64,000 nucleotides of DNA. Source: Synchiropus splendidus. Its lineage: Eukaryota; Chordata; Actinopteri; Syngnathiformes; Callionymidae. Below are positions 1 through 12,261 of this stretch, one piece after another. The DNA lies in contig NC_071342.1 in assembly GCF_027744825.2 (NCBI RefSeq), positions 16,797,001 to 16,861,000 on the forward strand. Direction: 5' to 3'. How positions within the stretch are numbered: position 1 is the first letter of the stretch; every line of letters begins with the position of its first letter. Under the pieces are notes generated by a model, which was given only the letters and a program-made list of their open reading frames with translations, did no database searches and was not told where the DNA came from. The position numbers were made by a program, and so were the translations under genes.

Positions 1-479
1 GCAGCAGTTGGTCAACTCTCAAAGCTTATTTATTTGCTCAGTTCTTTTTCCTTTGTCCAAAACTTTATTTAAACAACAAGAATATTTATCAGTTCACTTC
101 CCCCTCCATCTGTTCCTAACTTTTCTAAACGGTGAAAACATTTGGCACCTTGATCATCATTTTCATCCATCTTGTTTTGTATTTGTCTGTTAGCCTCTTT
201 TGATTTGAATTATGGGATGCAGTGTTGCAAAATTATCATTTCACAAAGTGCCATCTCGAATTCAAGTCCTCTGTAGCTTGTTTGTGCGACTTCTTTTGAC
301 CAACCTGTTTTTTTTTTGTTTTTTTTTAAGAATAGATACATTGTAGCAAATTTTGAATCAGTCAGCAACATAACAGCCGAGACGTTTATCTGACAATTCC
401 TTACATTTATTTTATCCACATAAATTGGCCACCATCTGTAGCATTTAAAATATCTTTAATCTTTAATGGTCAAACTGAA
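1..479. other. intronic sequence, nothing recognised
   Basis: Only short poly-T runs around 309-327 stand out. The open frames here are short and have no family features. Confidence 0.5.
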
Positions 480-1139
480 ATGATCTCAGTGATGCAGCAG
501 GTGGCAGTGGTTTTCCGTAACTCTCACATGGAGCGCATTAGGTTGGCTGGTTTAGCCATTCCTATTGTGGACTCCTTCTGCTTCCTGGGAACCACCATCA
601 CTGAGAACTTCAAATGGGAGCCAACCATCAGGTCCCTCAACAGGAAGGCCCAGCAGAGAATGTTCTTCTTGAGGCAGCTACGAAAACTATGACTGCTGAC
701 GAAGTTGCTGGTGGAGATGTACACAGCCATCATCCAGTCCATCCTCACTTCCTCTATCACTGTTTGGTAAAACAGCGCCATCTCCAGGGACAAGAGCCGA
801 CTGCAGCGCATCATACTTTCGGCTGAGAAGGTGATTGGTTGCAGCCTGCCATCTCTTCAGGACCTCTATGTCTCCAGGACCCAGAGACGTGAAGGTCGGA
901 TCAGAGCCGACCCTTCTCACCCTGGTCATGGACTGTTGGTCCCTCTTCCCTCTGGCAGGAGGCTACGGTCCATCCAGACCAGAACCTCCCGTCACAGGAA
1001 CAGCTTCTTCCCCTCGGCCATCAGACTGTTGAATTTTATTTTATTTTACATTTTCTGTCAGCACTTTATTCCAAAACACTTTCCTAGTTGGTGGGCTGCC
1101 CACTGACCATGGCAATAAATTAAATTCTGATTCAGATTC
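480..1139 (+). mobile_element. L2-like LINE, 3' end of reverse transcriptase ORF plus 3' UTR, dead
   Basis: One reading frame from 480 to 1106 gives a typical C-terminal LINE reverse transcriptase tail. It runs through a VDSFCFLGTTI segment, KAQQRMFFLRQLRK, a segment around SILTSSITVW, AEKVIG..LPSLQDLY, DPSHPGH, LPSGRRLRSI and NSFFPSAIRLLN. Two in-frame stops break it, a TGA at 690-692 and a TAA at 768-770, with no frameshift. It ends in an AT-rich 3' UTR with AATAAATTAAATTC and a short GATTC-type repeat tail and no poly-A. That tail fits the L2/CR1 group rather than L1. The copy is 5'-truncated to about 660 bp. The exact left boundary is uncertain by some tens of bases. Confidence 0.88.
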
Positions 1140-2844
1140 GAAACCAAGCGAGAGCATTGTACAAACTCACACTAGAGTGAGGGAAAAGATGGCCGCTCTG
1201 AAGCTCCAGGATCCAGATGGGAGACCCACCAATATTTGTTTTCTCCCTTCTGAAATGAGAGGTCTTCATTTGAAAATGACTATAATATTGGGATATTTAT
1301 TTTGGAATATGTCAGTCCACCATCTTTGTTTCAACACGTCGTAAATAAACAGCGCACAGGGAGGAAGAGGGCGACGCTCTTATCTTGTCCTTGACTATGT
1401 TCACCATCTGGCTTCACAATCAATGTAATTGCAACCAAGAGGTGTGGGTCCAACAGACAATGAGTCATCAACAGTGCTGGAATTCGTCACAATCATCTTG
1501 AATGAGCCTGGCACACGTCTCCGTCTACGATCTGCCTTGGTAAATACTTGCATTGATTGCCCTGTAATGAGGCTGTAGGGCTGTGGGTTACGACTAAGAA
1601 TGTGATTTGTGGTATTTGCTGCGATACTGATTTGTTTACCCTCTGTGGGCAGGACAAATCCATATATCAAGGCCGACCAGAATGGAACATGTGTGAGCCA
1701 GAAGCCGGTGCGTGTGAATGACCAGCCGCTGCCAGCTGTGGGTTGTGTGGCCATTGTCTTCGCTCAAGCTCTCAAACCAGTCAAAAGCACTCACGGAAGA
1801 ATCTGCCTCAGTGAGGACATTCTTGAGAAGGTGGCGCAGCCACACAAAGGTGATGAGCACCCACGTATCCTCCAAAAAAATGTCTTTTTTTTTTAAAGGA
1901 GCTATAAAGCTCAGGCTGCATGAAGGATGTGCTGCTCACTTCAGTCACTGTAAATCACAAGTCGAATTTAATACAATGTGAGTTAGTTATGACAACATCA
2001 CAATTCTGAAACCGTCAGATAGTGTACAAATTCAACTCAGGGGTCAGTAACTATTGGGAAATCCTCCACTGTGAGAAAAGTATGCAACGGTTTTCTAGCT
2101 CAATATTTAACACAATATTTCAATGGATGTTTTACCAACTCATGGTTTGGAGGCAGCTTCACTATATCAAAACCCATCTCCCTGTTCGTGCACAAGGTGG
2201 ACGTGAAAGAACTGAAGTAACTAAACTGAAGGAAAAGGTGATACAAGCATGGTCTGTTAGAACTAGACTGGAATACAGTTCTATACAGACAGTGCTTCAT
2301 TGAGCACCTGCGATATTCATGCAGGTCCTAGTTTGAGCTAAGCCGGAGTCCGACTGCGGCCCTTATCTTGATTTACGCACAGCACAGTGTGAACTGAACT
2401 GCAGAGCGATGTCATTTCCGTAATGATGGGTGGCGCCGTGACCCTTTGAGACCTTTTCCGTTCAATGCAACAGAAGGCGATCTAACCAGTTAGAGATTCA
2501 CTCATTTGAGGAATGGTTCACCACCATTACCAGAAATTCAGTTGTCATTGCTCTGGTTTCAGGATTAAACTTATGTTTTAGAAATGCTTTAAATAGCTCA
2601 GAGAAGAAGCCGCTGTTTTTTGTGTCCATTTTATTTGTATGGCAATCGATTGAGTGAGTGTGTATAAATATATACTTGGATCAGGGTGAAAACTGCATTA
2701 CTACGAAGGGGCCGGTCTGTAATATCACAAAGAATATGTGAGATGTAGCTTGTAGCTTCAAACAGGTTGAGTTTGATATTTGTTTGAAACATTGCTGGTG
2801 TCAGCTTCAACATTTCATAAAACCAATAAATCAGATCAACTTAT
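1140..2844. other. intronic sequence without recognised gene
   Basis: The longest open frame is 117 codons at 1401-1754 on the minus strand, overlapped by a 95-codon plus-strand frame at 1609-1896. Neither shows a domain I recognise, a signal peptide or repeats. A short poly-T run is at 1886-1895. Nothing else stands out. Confidence 0.5.
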
Positions 2845-2865
2845 CCTTCCTTCCTTCCTTCCTTC
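2845..2865. repeat. (CCTT)n microsatellite, tail of the adjacent LINE
   Basis: Five CCTT units abut the 3' terminus of the minus-strand LINE copy. Read on the LINE's own strand this is a (GAAG)n tail. Tetranucleotide tails are the normal 3' end of Rex3-type elements. Confidence 0.85.
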
Positions 2866-3247
2866 ACCTTCTTCTGCCGCTTATCCAGGGTGGGGTCACG
2901 GAGGCAGCATTCGGAGCAGGGAAGCCCAAACTTCCCGGTCCGCACAAACCTCCTCCAGCTCCTCCCGGGGGATCCCGAGGCGTTCCCAGGCCAGACCGGA
3001 GACATCATCTCTCCGGCGAGTCCTGGGTCTTCCCGGGGGTCTCCTCCCGGTAGGACATGCCCGGAACACCTCCCCAGGGAGGCGTCCAGGGGGCATCCGG
3101 ATCAGATGCCCGAGCCACCTCAACTGGTTCCTGGTTCCGGCTCCACCCCGAGCTCCTCCTGGATGACCGAACTCCTCACCCTATCTCTAAGGGTGCGCCC
3201 AGCCACCTTGCGGAGGAAACTCATCTCAGCCGCTTGTATCCGCGATC
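2866..3247 (-). mobile_element. Rex3-like (RTE clade) LINE, 3' end, copy A
   Basis: The minus-strand frame 2896-3123 encodes the C-terminus MRWLGHLIRMPPGRLPGEVF, then GRRPPGRPRTRRRDD, WERLG and WASLLRMLPP, with a stop at 2896-2898. This is the conserved tail of a very common teleost RTE-type polyprotein. The stop is followed almost directly by a tetranucleotide repeat, so the 3' UTR is nearly absent, as known for Rex3. Homology continues upstream of the ORF start to about 3247 (antisense of the CGGAGGAAACTCATCTCAGC block) and then stops abruptly where an oppositely oriented piece begins. The family name rests on the GATG/GAAG-type tail and the C-terminal motif. Confidence 0.85.
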
Positions 3248-3271
3248 AGACTAAGAGCAGTTCAGAAGTCC

Positions 3272-3545
3272 TGATGACAAGTTTACCAACAAGGACTGTG
3301 ACGTTGCCCAGCATGGCGCAGCCGGGGCCCCACCCTGGAGCCAGGCCTGGGGTTGGGGCTGGAATGCGAGCGCCTGGTGGTCGGGCCTCAGCCCATGGGG
3401 CCCGGCCGGGCCTAGCCCGAAAGGACGACATGCGGGTGGTGGCCCACGCAGGAGGGAGTCACAGGGGTCGGGTGCAAAGAGGACAGTCAAGGGCGGGGGA
3501 CCCGACGACCTGGTTGGTGTGGACATTCTCTGGCTTTCGGAACAT
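3272..3545 (+). mobile_element. 5' leader of the same LINE type, inverted relative to copy A
   Basis: The plus strand here resembles the GC-rich 5' leader of the same teleost LINE type: a TTTACCAACAAGGACTGTG block, GGGGCCCCACCCTGGAGCC, GGCCCGGCCGGGC and a region leading towards the ORF start. It is in the opposite orientation to the 3' piece at 2866-3247, with only about 25 nt between them. GC content is far higher than the surrounding intron. The longest plus-strand frame through this region (2890-3648, 252 codons) crosses both inverted pieces and is not a gene. Confidence 0.7.
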
Positions 3546-4635
3546 GGCATCAACTAATCCTGCTTTACAAAATCTAACTCAGAATCTAAAAAACTGCACT
3601 ACATCAACGCCCAATTCACCCCATTGCTGCTCACCACAGAGGTCCTGAGGAACAACGCAGCGTAAAACACACAACTTGTCTACAACATATAATCCAGCTA
3701 GATCTTCTACTGTTCTTCCACAGGAATCACTGTAACATGTTGTGTTCCTTTCCCAGGCACCACATAATCTTTTCATTGAACTAAAGCGCACATGCAAGTG
3801 AATTATAAACTGGATGCTGCAGGTGACAGAAATTCAACTGTCACAGTGAGAATGAAACGATTACTTTATATTGAGTCACAGCCAGACGAAGGCAATAACT
3901 AGTACACATTGAAAGCCTCCAACCACTAGATGATGCTGTGTTCACTTCCGTTTTCTACCAAACTGTGTTAAGAAGTCAACAAAAGATACAGGATATAAAG
4001 GTATGATTCAACAGTTGGTCCTAAAATTAAAAGCAAGGCTGATGTTTTCATAGAAACAGTGAAGCAATATTTACTCTGTCAAGCACAAACGAACAGGAAT
4101 CTGTGCATTAAACATTGCATATGGTTTGTTGTTTGATATGAGATGGTTTGGATGTAAATCATGTTTCTTTGCCGCCGCATGAGGCCAGATCTACAGTATC
4201 ATAAATTGCTCATAAAGCACAAAACATCTCATAAATTACCAAAATGTTTGCTACCATATTTTCATGTTGGATTTTATGTTTTCATAAGGCGAAATAAATG
4301 TGTGACTATGCTGAGGATTTTAATATGGAGAGGTGGAAGGAATTGCCTTTTATTTTATCACCAGCCAAATAAGCCTACGTGAGAAGCTTTCACTTTACCA
4401 ACATAAAATACACTCCCAGTGTTTTTGTTTCCACACTGGCTTTTGTTTAAATAAAGCAGATTAAGGTTTTCAGTGTTTCGAAAATCCATCTCTTTTTACC
4501 TTTTTCCAACAAATTCAAAGACCGCTTCTATGCCTCGCAGGGATTACTCCGAGAGAGAGACACAGCTCTGTTTCTTTCAAGCTCATATGGATTTCTCCTC
4601 AGGTAAGTGTTAAAGCGCCGGTGTTCTCGACTCAC
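3546..4635. other. intronic sequence just downstream of the macrod2 exon
   Basis: No repeat family or further exon was recognised. Open frames are short and chance-like. Confidence 0.5.
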
Positions 4636-4757
4636 CACAGTGCTCAAGCCGTGTTCTTTCACCAGCCGGAGGGAGTTCTGGTAGCAGGAGGTGAGGTCGC
4701 TGGTCTCAGTCGAGCCAACGTGACCTCTGGCCACTGGGCCCACAGTGTGGATCACAT
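4636..4757 (-). CDS. macrod2: macrod2 internal exon, central part of the macro domain
   Basis: This minus-strand exon of 122 nt encodes 40 residues after completing a split codon. It starts after a CTGACAG acceptor with a pyrimidine-rich stretch before it. It ends at ...ACTGTG followed by a GTGAGT donor. Entry phase is 1 (the first two bases AT complete a Tyr codon if the previous exon ends in T) and exit phase is 0. The peptide contains VIHTVGP, then ARGH, then a helix-like CYQNSLRLVKEHG. In macro-domain hydrolases of the MacroD type, VIHTVGP is a core strand just before the helix that precedes the STG(I/V)(Y/F)G phosphate-binding loop. That loop should be in the next exon and is not in this window. 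ARGH and LVKE match MACROD2; MACROD1 has different residues at these places. MACROD2 removes mono-ADP-ribose from acidic residues. The exon call is strong from splice sites plus peptide; the paralogue choice is from memory of the family. Confidence 0.9.
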
Positions 4758-7700
4758 CTGTCAGAATGAAAGGAAACATGAAGTCACCAAATCAAGTCAG
4801 GTTTTCTCAACGTCTACGTGTAATGAAGTACATTCACAGTTTCACACGCTGTCGCCAGGTGAGAGCACATTTTAACCGTCTGATCCTTGAAATCCGGTTG
4901 AAAGCCTGACAAAAATAAATGCGTTTATTGCTTGAATAAATGTGAGTTAGGTATAAATCCTTTCATGCCAAACTGGAGTTCTCACCAGCATTTCCCCCAC
5001 TCTCACTACAGTAATTTGTCAATCACTGTCAGGGCCGAGCCACATGGCGCCTTAATAGAATCATACATTTGAGGACAGGAGAATACTAGAATCTACAAAA
5101 AGAACTTTGCAGAAACATAATCTTCCACATCCAAACCTCCATTTCGCACTTGACAGGTGAATATTTTCACGCCAGTAAGAGGCGAACTGACGCCGATACT
5201 AAAATAGTCACAATGAAAGGTGTTTCGATAACCTGAGATCGCACAAGCCTCCGCCATATCACATTTCTATTAAAAAAAACTAAGCAGGCAATTGCATTAA
5301 TAAAACAACTTCCTCCACAAGCGGTTTCTCCCCAAGAAATACATGGAATTTCAGTGGCATTTCCACAGCTGCAATGTACTGTATCAGAGTCAGTACAGTT
5401 TATCTCAAACATATCTTAAAGCAATGTTTTGGGAGCTTTGGGAAATTTTGTGTTCCACTCCAAACAAACCTACGCAACCAAAATCCAAAAACAAAATGAC
5501 TTCTGCGTTAGCTTATTTCCAGCCATCCGTGAAAGGTGGATTGAAATATGTTTGTCCGTTTTGTAATTGTGCCAACAAACTTAAGAACAATGCCCCAATA
5601 TCTGACATCTGCCACTAAGCAAATGGCAAAGGCAACAGAGGAACACATGGATATCAATAAAATATATTCATTTCTATCTCCAGCATATTATAAAAATAAA
5701 GCAAATCATGAAAATGTCCTTTTTCAGATAAAAGGGTGAAAAAAAAATGGAAAACAGTAGATAAGTGGAGGTCAAAATAAGGTAAATATTTTAGTAAACA
5801 CAAGTTGGAGTCAGCCTTCCACCTCATGTAGAGGACCTTCAGCTGAACAGAATTCATGTACCTCTGGACTTTTGTTGGTTCATAGTTAAAAATCCGACCA
5901 CCTTCTTTGTTTCGTCTCAGATAGAGGGATCGAGACGAAGTAGGGAGTTGTAAATGAATTCTTTGGGAGAAATGGCCTGTGCCTCTGCACATTTGCACTT
6001 GGATAAAAAGCCATGTATGTAAATTTAAATGTAAGTCTGTCGCTTTAATTCAGATCTTGAGTGTTTGACATTAGCAAAGGTCACCGTGTCATTGAATGAG
6101 TGCGTTTTCCGGCAAGACTAAGTCAGCACCTGCATAATGTTACACAGTTTAAAATATAGATGTGTCAGAAAAGAATAGTGTTTTACATGGTCGTAAAACT
6201 ACATTTTTTCCAACTTTCATTTGACTCCTGCGTTTTCACCTGTGGTGAATTCCAATTCCTCCCTTAAATCTCAACCGTAGCCCTCAAAACCAAGTTAAAA
6301 GGGCTGTGTGAGACTTGGGACACCCCATAAATGGAGATATGTCAGACTGTGGAGTATTGTGAACTTCATACTTGACACCATGGACAAGAAATAAATGGTC
6401 TAATAAAGAGGACATATGTAAGACAAGGGCAGGAAAGTCAAAATAATTCAGACGTGTTGAATCACTGCTGTTCGGTCAGCAGCATTGTCAACTTGAAGAC
6501 ATCATTCGGGTTGCACTGCATGTTATTTCATTCAGTGATCACACACCACTATTTGGCTTCAATGACTCTTTGCCATTGAAGCCGAATGTTGCTTTTTTTT
6601 TGTTCTCTTTGGCTGAAAATATATTTGGCCTCTGAATAATTCCTCAATCCTGAGGTTGGCGCAGGCGAATGTCAAAACTGATGAAGACACTTTCCCCAAT
6701 CTCGCTCCTCATCTTAACTTCCTGAGAATCATCAAATGCACATTTTGAGGTTAAGGATTCAGGAAGGAATCGGAATTCACCGTATGCACTGAAGAGCAGA
6801 CATGCAGATACTCAAATGTGCCTCAACAAAACGCAAACTAATCGTAAATTAATCGTAATAACTTTTAGAACGACCAATATGTGTGGGTTTGAGATGGTAT
6901 ACTTGTCTCTCCGACAAGATTAAAGCAAGTACCTTATCTGAGGTTTAAAAAAAAGACAAGACATTGCGAGTCAGTTGTCACAGAGCCAAGGCAAAAACAT
7001 CTGGACACATAATCTGGAAACATAGAAGTTCTACTGATCCTCATCCGACACCAACATAGACACTCCAGACTCCAAATCATTTAACCGCAGGATGCTCTCC
7101 CTGCACCGTCCCAAAATAAGTAAACATCAATGACAACCCTTGTTGTGGTTCAAAGCTCAATGATGTGCAGTTTGTTGGTTAATTGTTGAGGTCGTAAAAA
7201 GCACCAAAAAAAATAATTTGCTATCTCCGTTACGGGTTTCTGGAGAAGCGGAAGAGAGAAAGGAGTCTACCTCTCTGTTTGGGAAAACATGAGAGCTGAA
7301 TCCACAGACGTCTAAGCAGCTTGGGAATCGCCGCGCACACAATGTGGCTATAATGGGTCACATGGTAACTTGTCTTTGCACATAATTCATGAAGTTGCTC
7401 ACTAAAACAACAGCCACATGCCAATTAGACGGCGGGTAAGCGCCAAAACTGGAGTGCTGGCCAATTCATGAAAATGTAACAGCCCACATCTCATCGGTGC
7501 CAGTGTTGTAGCCACAGCCTTCTCCCCAAAATAAATATTTGTCGAACTTTGCTACAGCAAAGTGAAAATATTCTTTTACCTATTGACTAAAAGGACTCAT
7601 TAGAGGAGTGTCAGATATTTTCTTTGGACCGGTAATATATTCCGACAGATGCTTTGGGATTCCTGAATTTCAAACAGGCCGTCTTCGCGTGGAGTCTGGT

Positions 7701-8929
7701 TGTCCACAGCGAAATGAAGACAATTAACTGGAGTCAAAAAAGTAGGGTTTGTTTCGAGGGATTGCGTCAGACGAGGGTAACACTTCTGATCTCCTGCACC
7801 GAACGTCACCTGAGACGATGCTGATGTCCCGACTTGAGGTGTTCTGATTCCACTCCTGCACCACAGATCTACATGGTAAAGATGATGAAAGCATAGCCTC
7901 ACATTTTTAAAAAGCCCTGTGACTGTAGCGTCCAACTGGCACCACCAAATATCAAAAGCATCAATGCCAGAAAGATGAGAGAAAATTGATTTGTGTGTTT
8001 CATTTCGAAGACAAAAGTAAACATATTCTGGATTCAAAATGGAATTTCGATCCTTTTTTAAGTGAGCGCTGACAGGGAAATATGCCTGAAAGTTGAACAA
8101 ATACATGAATAAAGTCCAGTGCTTCAACAACCAAAATCGATCAAAAAAAATGAATTAAACATTTTCAGGCGCTTTTATTTTTTCCACCATTAGACAATAC
8201 AACTAATTCAAGCCTAGCATCGCAGAATTAAGAAGCAGGGCATCTCATGCATGCAAGATAATGGAGGTGGTTGTTTTGTTTGCACACTGCAACAGGAGCA
8301 CAACCTTCAGCAGCAACTTCAATTATACTACAGACCGCAGTTTATAATGTGTTACACAAAGCAATACAATGAAGACTGTTTTGGGTAAGAGTTCAACTCC
8401 AGTAACTGAGTCGTGCCATTTGACAAGCTACTTCAGATTAACATGTATTTTGAAATTGGGGTGAGAAGTTTCATTTGGGTGACAGCCATGAGTAGAATAA
8501 GTGTTGGTGTGGCATCTTTAAAACATGACGTGTGCTTTGTGGGAGATAATGTTCATATGTCCCAAGTCTGTGAGTTTTGGGATACAAAACGCTGTTGTTC
8601 TTTAGGAGTCAAATATCACGAGTCAAATATGAAGATCCAACACATTCTCGAAGTCATCAAATGCCAACTCTTTTCAAGTGAAACTTAGTGGCCCAGAGTG
8701 ACTTTGTGCGACACGCTATCCAAATAGCTCAGCGCAAGAGAAAGATTGAGTGCATGCAGATGATCTAAGATCAGGTAAGAACACATTTCACTATGGAATC
8801 GAGGTGGTGTGTTCCTTAAAAGGGCCATTTATCCTCCCTTTATGTACGAAATTGTACCTGTCCGTTTAAAACAATCTTATGCTTTAAACGTGTTGTTGTT
8901 TGTGTTTGAATTGCTGTTCACCAATATAT
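4758..8929. other. intronic sequence without recognised gene
   Basis: The longest open frame of the whole window lies here, at 7600-8130 on the minus strand (176 codons). It has no recognisable domain, and a frame of this size can occur by chance. A 114-codon minus frame at 5654-5998 is likewise unrecognised. No dispersed repeat was recognised. Confidence 0.5.
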
Positions 8930-8943
8930 CCACCAGGGGGAGC
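8930..8943 (+). promoter_or_regulatory. candidate CTCF site
   Basis: The sequence CCACCAGGGGGAGC matches the CTCF core CCACNAGGGGGCGC at all but one position. It is followed by CGCC. A motif match alone does not show binding, and similar strings also occur inside some repeats. Confidence 0.4.
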
Positions 8944-9559
8944 CGCCCAGTGTACGTATATGAAAACGGTAAACTCCAAAACAAACATGGTGACTGTGGC
9001 GGAGGTATTGAAAATGTACCTCTTGCACCAAAGAGGAAACAGAGACAGCATTGTCCGAGATGGCAGTCAGTGAGGCTATTCAGTTTTTACGTCTTCTTCG
9101 CGTCTCGCTAGAGCTACGGATCAAGTAGTGATAGCAACACTGCCCCCCTTGGTTTCCGGTGGTACTGCCCCGTTTGGTCCGTATCTGTAAGCTTCGTGGA
9201 AACGTGTAGAGATATGGATGAAACGAACGCAGATCTGCATGTGAAGTTGAGCATAAATGTCTTTAATCTTTAGTTGACATCTGAAGTAGATGCCGTGCTG
9301 CAAGAGAGTGAACGTACACAGTGACAATTTGCAGCATCGACGATCACACTGGCTCACATACGTTTCCACACGACAGGTTCCTTCAAGAATCTTGAGCTGT
9401 CCGTCTGTTTGGTCAAGGCTGCTGTAAGTTTACTGGTGCTGTGTCATGCAGTCACCACCGATACGTGACGATTTGAAGTTTCGCTTATCCCACTTCCTGT
9501 TTCAAACACCGCCACAGACATTAACCTTCTACTAACCAGTGTGTGTGGATTTGTTACAG

Positions 9560-9686
9560 GAGGTCCAGTGCAGACAGAGAGAGACTTGTGATTACTCCTT
9601 TCTCCTGCCTTCGAAGCACTTTCATGCTTCATTTAACACAGTTTTGGTCGGACAACATGGACAACATAAGTGTTTCCCCCATCAAG
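9560..9686 (+). other. possible plus-strand exon (antisense to macrod2)
   Basis: A 127-nt segment lies between TTTGTTACAG and CAAG|GTAAGT, a near-perfect donor. Inside it, an ATG at 9657-9659 gives a short open start, MDNISVSPIK, up to the donor. Pyrimidine-rich sequence lies further upstream of the acceptor. This could be a 5' exon of a nested or antisense transcript or a chance pairing of splice-like motifs. No protein family is recognisable from ten residues. Confidence 0.2.
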
Positions 9687-11911
9687 GTAAGTTGACACAA
9701 ATCCGGTTGTTGTTTTCCACACTGAGGCTTCATTATCATTCAGGAAACATTAGACAAAGACAACTACGGACAAAGAGAAGAAGTCACCTTTTCATCCGAC
9801 GAGAACCTCTCTTCCCTTTCAAGACAATACCTTTCCAAGTCCCTCAGTTAATTAGCCTCCAATCCTGCAATGTTCTGAGCAATTCCCTTCACCGCAATCC
9901 TCTGGATTTGTTCCGTGTGGTCCCTTGCTCAGGGCGACAAGGTCACTCACACAATTGAACCAGTGTGAGAAGATGATTGACATCCAGTGGACTATCGTTT
10001 CAGGGATTCTTTCTCATCTGTTGAGACTTCAGCCAAGAAAAACAGCAAAAAGACAGCTCACGCCACTCAATATTTTCGGATCATAAAAATACAAATAAAT
10101 ATTTTCCACTGATTCATTTAAATACCAATAAGGTGGGATGTGCCTGGGTGATGAAAGAGCTGAGCCAAAGGGCTAAACTTGATACAGTATGTGATCCTCT
10201 CCTCTCACGAAAGAATAAGATCGAATACGTAGAAGCGTTGCACTGAGAAGTTGAGGTGGCTCAGGCAACTTCCTTAACTATACAACTACCACAAAATACT
10301 CTTGACCCACAGGTGACAGTTTGACCACCTCAATGAGCAAGTTAAACAACGGATTTTCTGGCACGACCAACGCACAATCCCGACACATATTTATGACCAA
10401 GTGTAAGAATGACAGGAGTGATGCGGAGCGCCGCTGCCAACATTTTATGGAGGTCACATTTACAGCTTGGTTTTCTTGGGCAGTTTGCTTCATAAAAGCA
10501 CGCACAGAAACACAGGCCTCCCTTCATGTCGAGCCTTCCCTGCCACTGAGCGGCACACATCACGGTCTCAAGTGTAAAATCAGGCTCAGACTGGATGATG
10601 CAATGACCTCCTGACACGGGAAAAGGAATGTGGGAAAGAACTTTGTGGAAAAGAATCTAAAATATTCCACACCGCTCTACCACGGGGGACAGACTTCAAA
10701 GAAGCCACTTTCTGAGCATCTTAAGAAAAAAAAAATCTTTTGAAATATCTACACTTTATCCAGAAGAGAACCAGGATTCTCTCTCAGAGTGGGACCACTG
10801 CTCCACTGTCTGATCAATCTTTCATTTTCGCTTGTCTGCACTGACTTTAAAGATTCACAACACCACACAATTCATAAGAGTTCCTCTGGGCAGGGGTGTG
10901 CCGACACGACTTCTGTCATGAGACGGCTCCTGGATAACCCTGGAGGTGCGGCACAAACACTGTTGGCGCCAATGAAAACTGACCGTTTCATCTCAACTTT
11001 GAGATACGAGAGTGAGCCACAGCACTCATGATCAGCCAGCCACAACTAAACTCCTCATTTGCCCTTTATGGCCATTCAATGGCATTGAACACAAAACACC
11101 GCGATCATGAATTAAATAAGGTTTTACCAACCATGATTCAACTGTTTATTCCACACATCACTTCATTTGGTTGAGAAACACAGTGGATACTGTGTAGGAA
11201 AGTGAGAATTTCTGCCCAGAGATTAGTTACTGAGATAAGCAACTGAGAAGCTCAACTGTCAGTGGTGGCTATTTTTCGGATTCATATCGAACAGTCAGTT
11301 TTATCTAAGTCCATAGACACAGTCAAACCTCCAGAGAAAAGTTTCAGACCAAGTCAGTAAATCAAAGGAAACATGTATTATGACGATTCAAGAAAAATCT
11401 GAAACGATAAACCTACCAAGAGAACTCCATTTATTAGTCACTAGCTTCTTCCAAACCAAACAATGTTTCGGGAGAGAGGCCACAGCAACAGAGAATGCTA
11501 TCGTATCTTTTTCACGTCAGACACAGGCAGATGAAATGACTTGTCTTTGTAGAGTGGGACCGACTCACAGTTATCCAGGGGAGGCTCAGTGTCCAGCTAA
11601 CAAGCAGCCAGTTGAGGAGTCTTAGACTTGTCGGGAGGGTCCTCAAAGGCGCCGGATTTTCCCTCACCAGTCAAGAGGACACCTTTTCACCAACCAGGTG
11701 TCAGAAGACTGTAATCAGTTGACTGCTGCTGCTTGTTTCAGCTGACACCTGATTGGTTGAGCTACATATGCTTCCTGGGTCACAAGGAAAACCTGCACTC
11801 ACTGCGGACCTTTCATGGATCTGTTTGACATCTCTGGAGGGGACACCAGGGCAGCAATGGGACACACTGGAGATATTAGGTCTCTTGTTTTCCAGGGAAG
11901 CACAACATGAG

Positions 11912-11914
<3 letters not shown>
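9687..11914. other. intronic sequence without recognised gene
   Basis: Only short unrecognised open frames are present. No repeat family was identified. Confidence 0.5.

Positions 11915-11952
<38 letters not shown>
11915..11952. repeat. (TA)19 microsatellite, left flank of an inserted element
   Basis: A pure TA run abuts the left terminal inverted repeat of the element at 11953. Confidence 0.95.
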
Positions 11953-11955
<3 letters not shown>

Positions 11956-12261
11956 TAGTAACATCTGACTTACGACCTGCTCGACTTACGTCCACCCGTA
12001 CTTTTGACCACGGGCAGCAGATTTTTTTTTTTTTTTTTTCTGTCAATGTCTGGCACCGCAGCACGTAGCAGCCAGGCAACACATACGACAGTTACGGCAG
12101 CACAGTATCCCAGCATCTCACTCTCCCACAGTGATCTACAACTACAGTAGTAGCTATACTACTAACCCTAGCGTCGGCTATTTTTTTTTTTTGTATTTAC
12201 GTCCAATGCGACTTATGACTGGTTGGTCGGAACCGATCCCGGTCGTAAGTCAGATGTTACT

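Larger units (their letters stand above)
1..4635 (-). other. macrod2: macrod2 intron downstream of the macro-domain exon (partial)
   Basis: On the minus strand this is the sequence following the GTGAGT donor of the macro-domain exon. I looked for the next expected exon, which should begin near AFPCISTG, and found nothing like it here, so the intron continues beyond the window. It carries an L2-like LINE end, a rearranged Rex3-like copy and otherwise unremarkable sequence. Confidence 0.75.

Noticed and set aside
1401..1896. Overlapping minus and plus ORFs of 117 and 95 codons
   Set aside because: Neither peptide resembles a family I know and no paired splice sites stand out; kept only as unrecognised sequence.
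2890..3648. 252-codon plus-strand ORF
   Set aside because: It runs antisense through the 3' end of a Rex3-like LINE and then through an inverted 5' leader; GC-rich composition keeps it open.
7600..8130. Longest minus-strand ORF (176 codons)
   Set aside because: No recognisable domain, no splice or start context of note, and a length reachable by chance in 64 kb over six frames.
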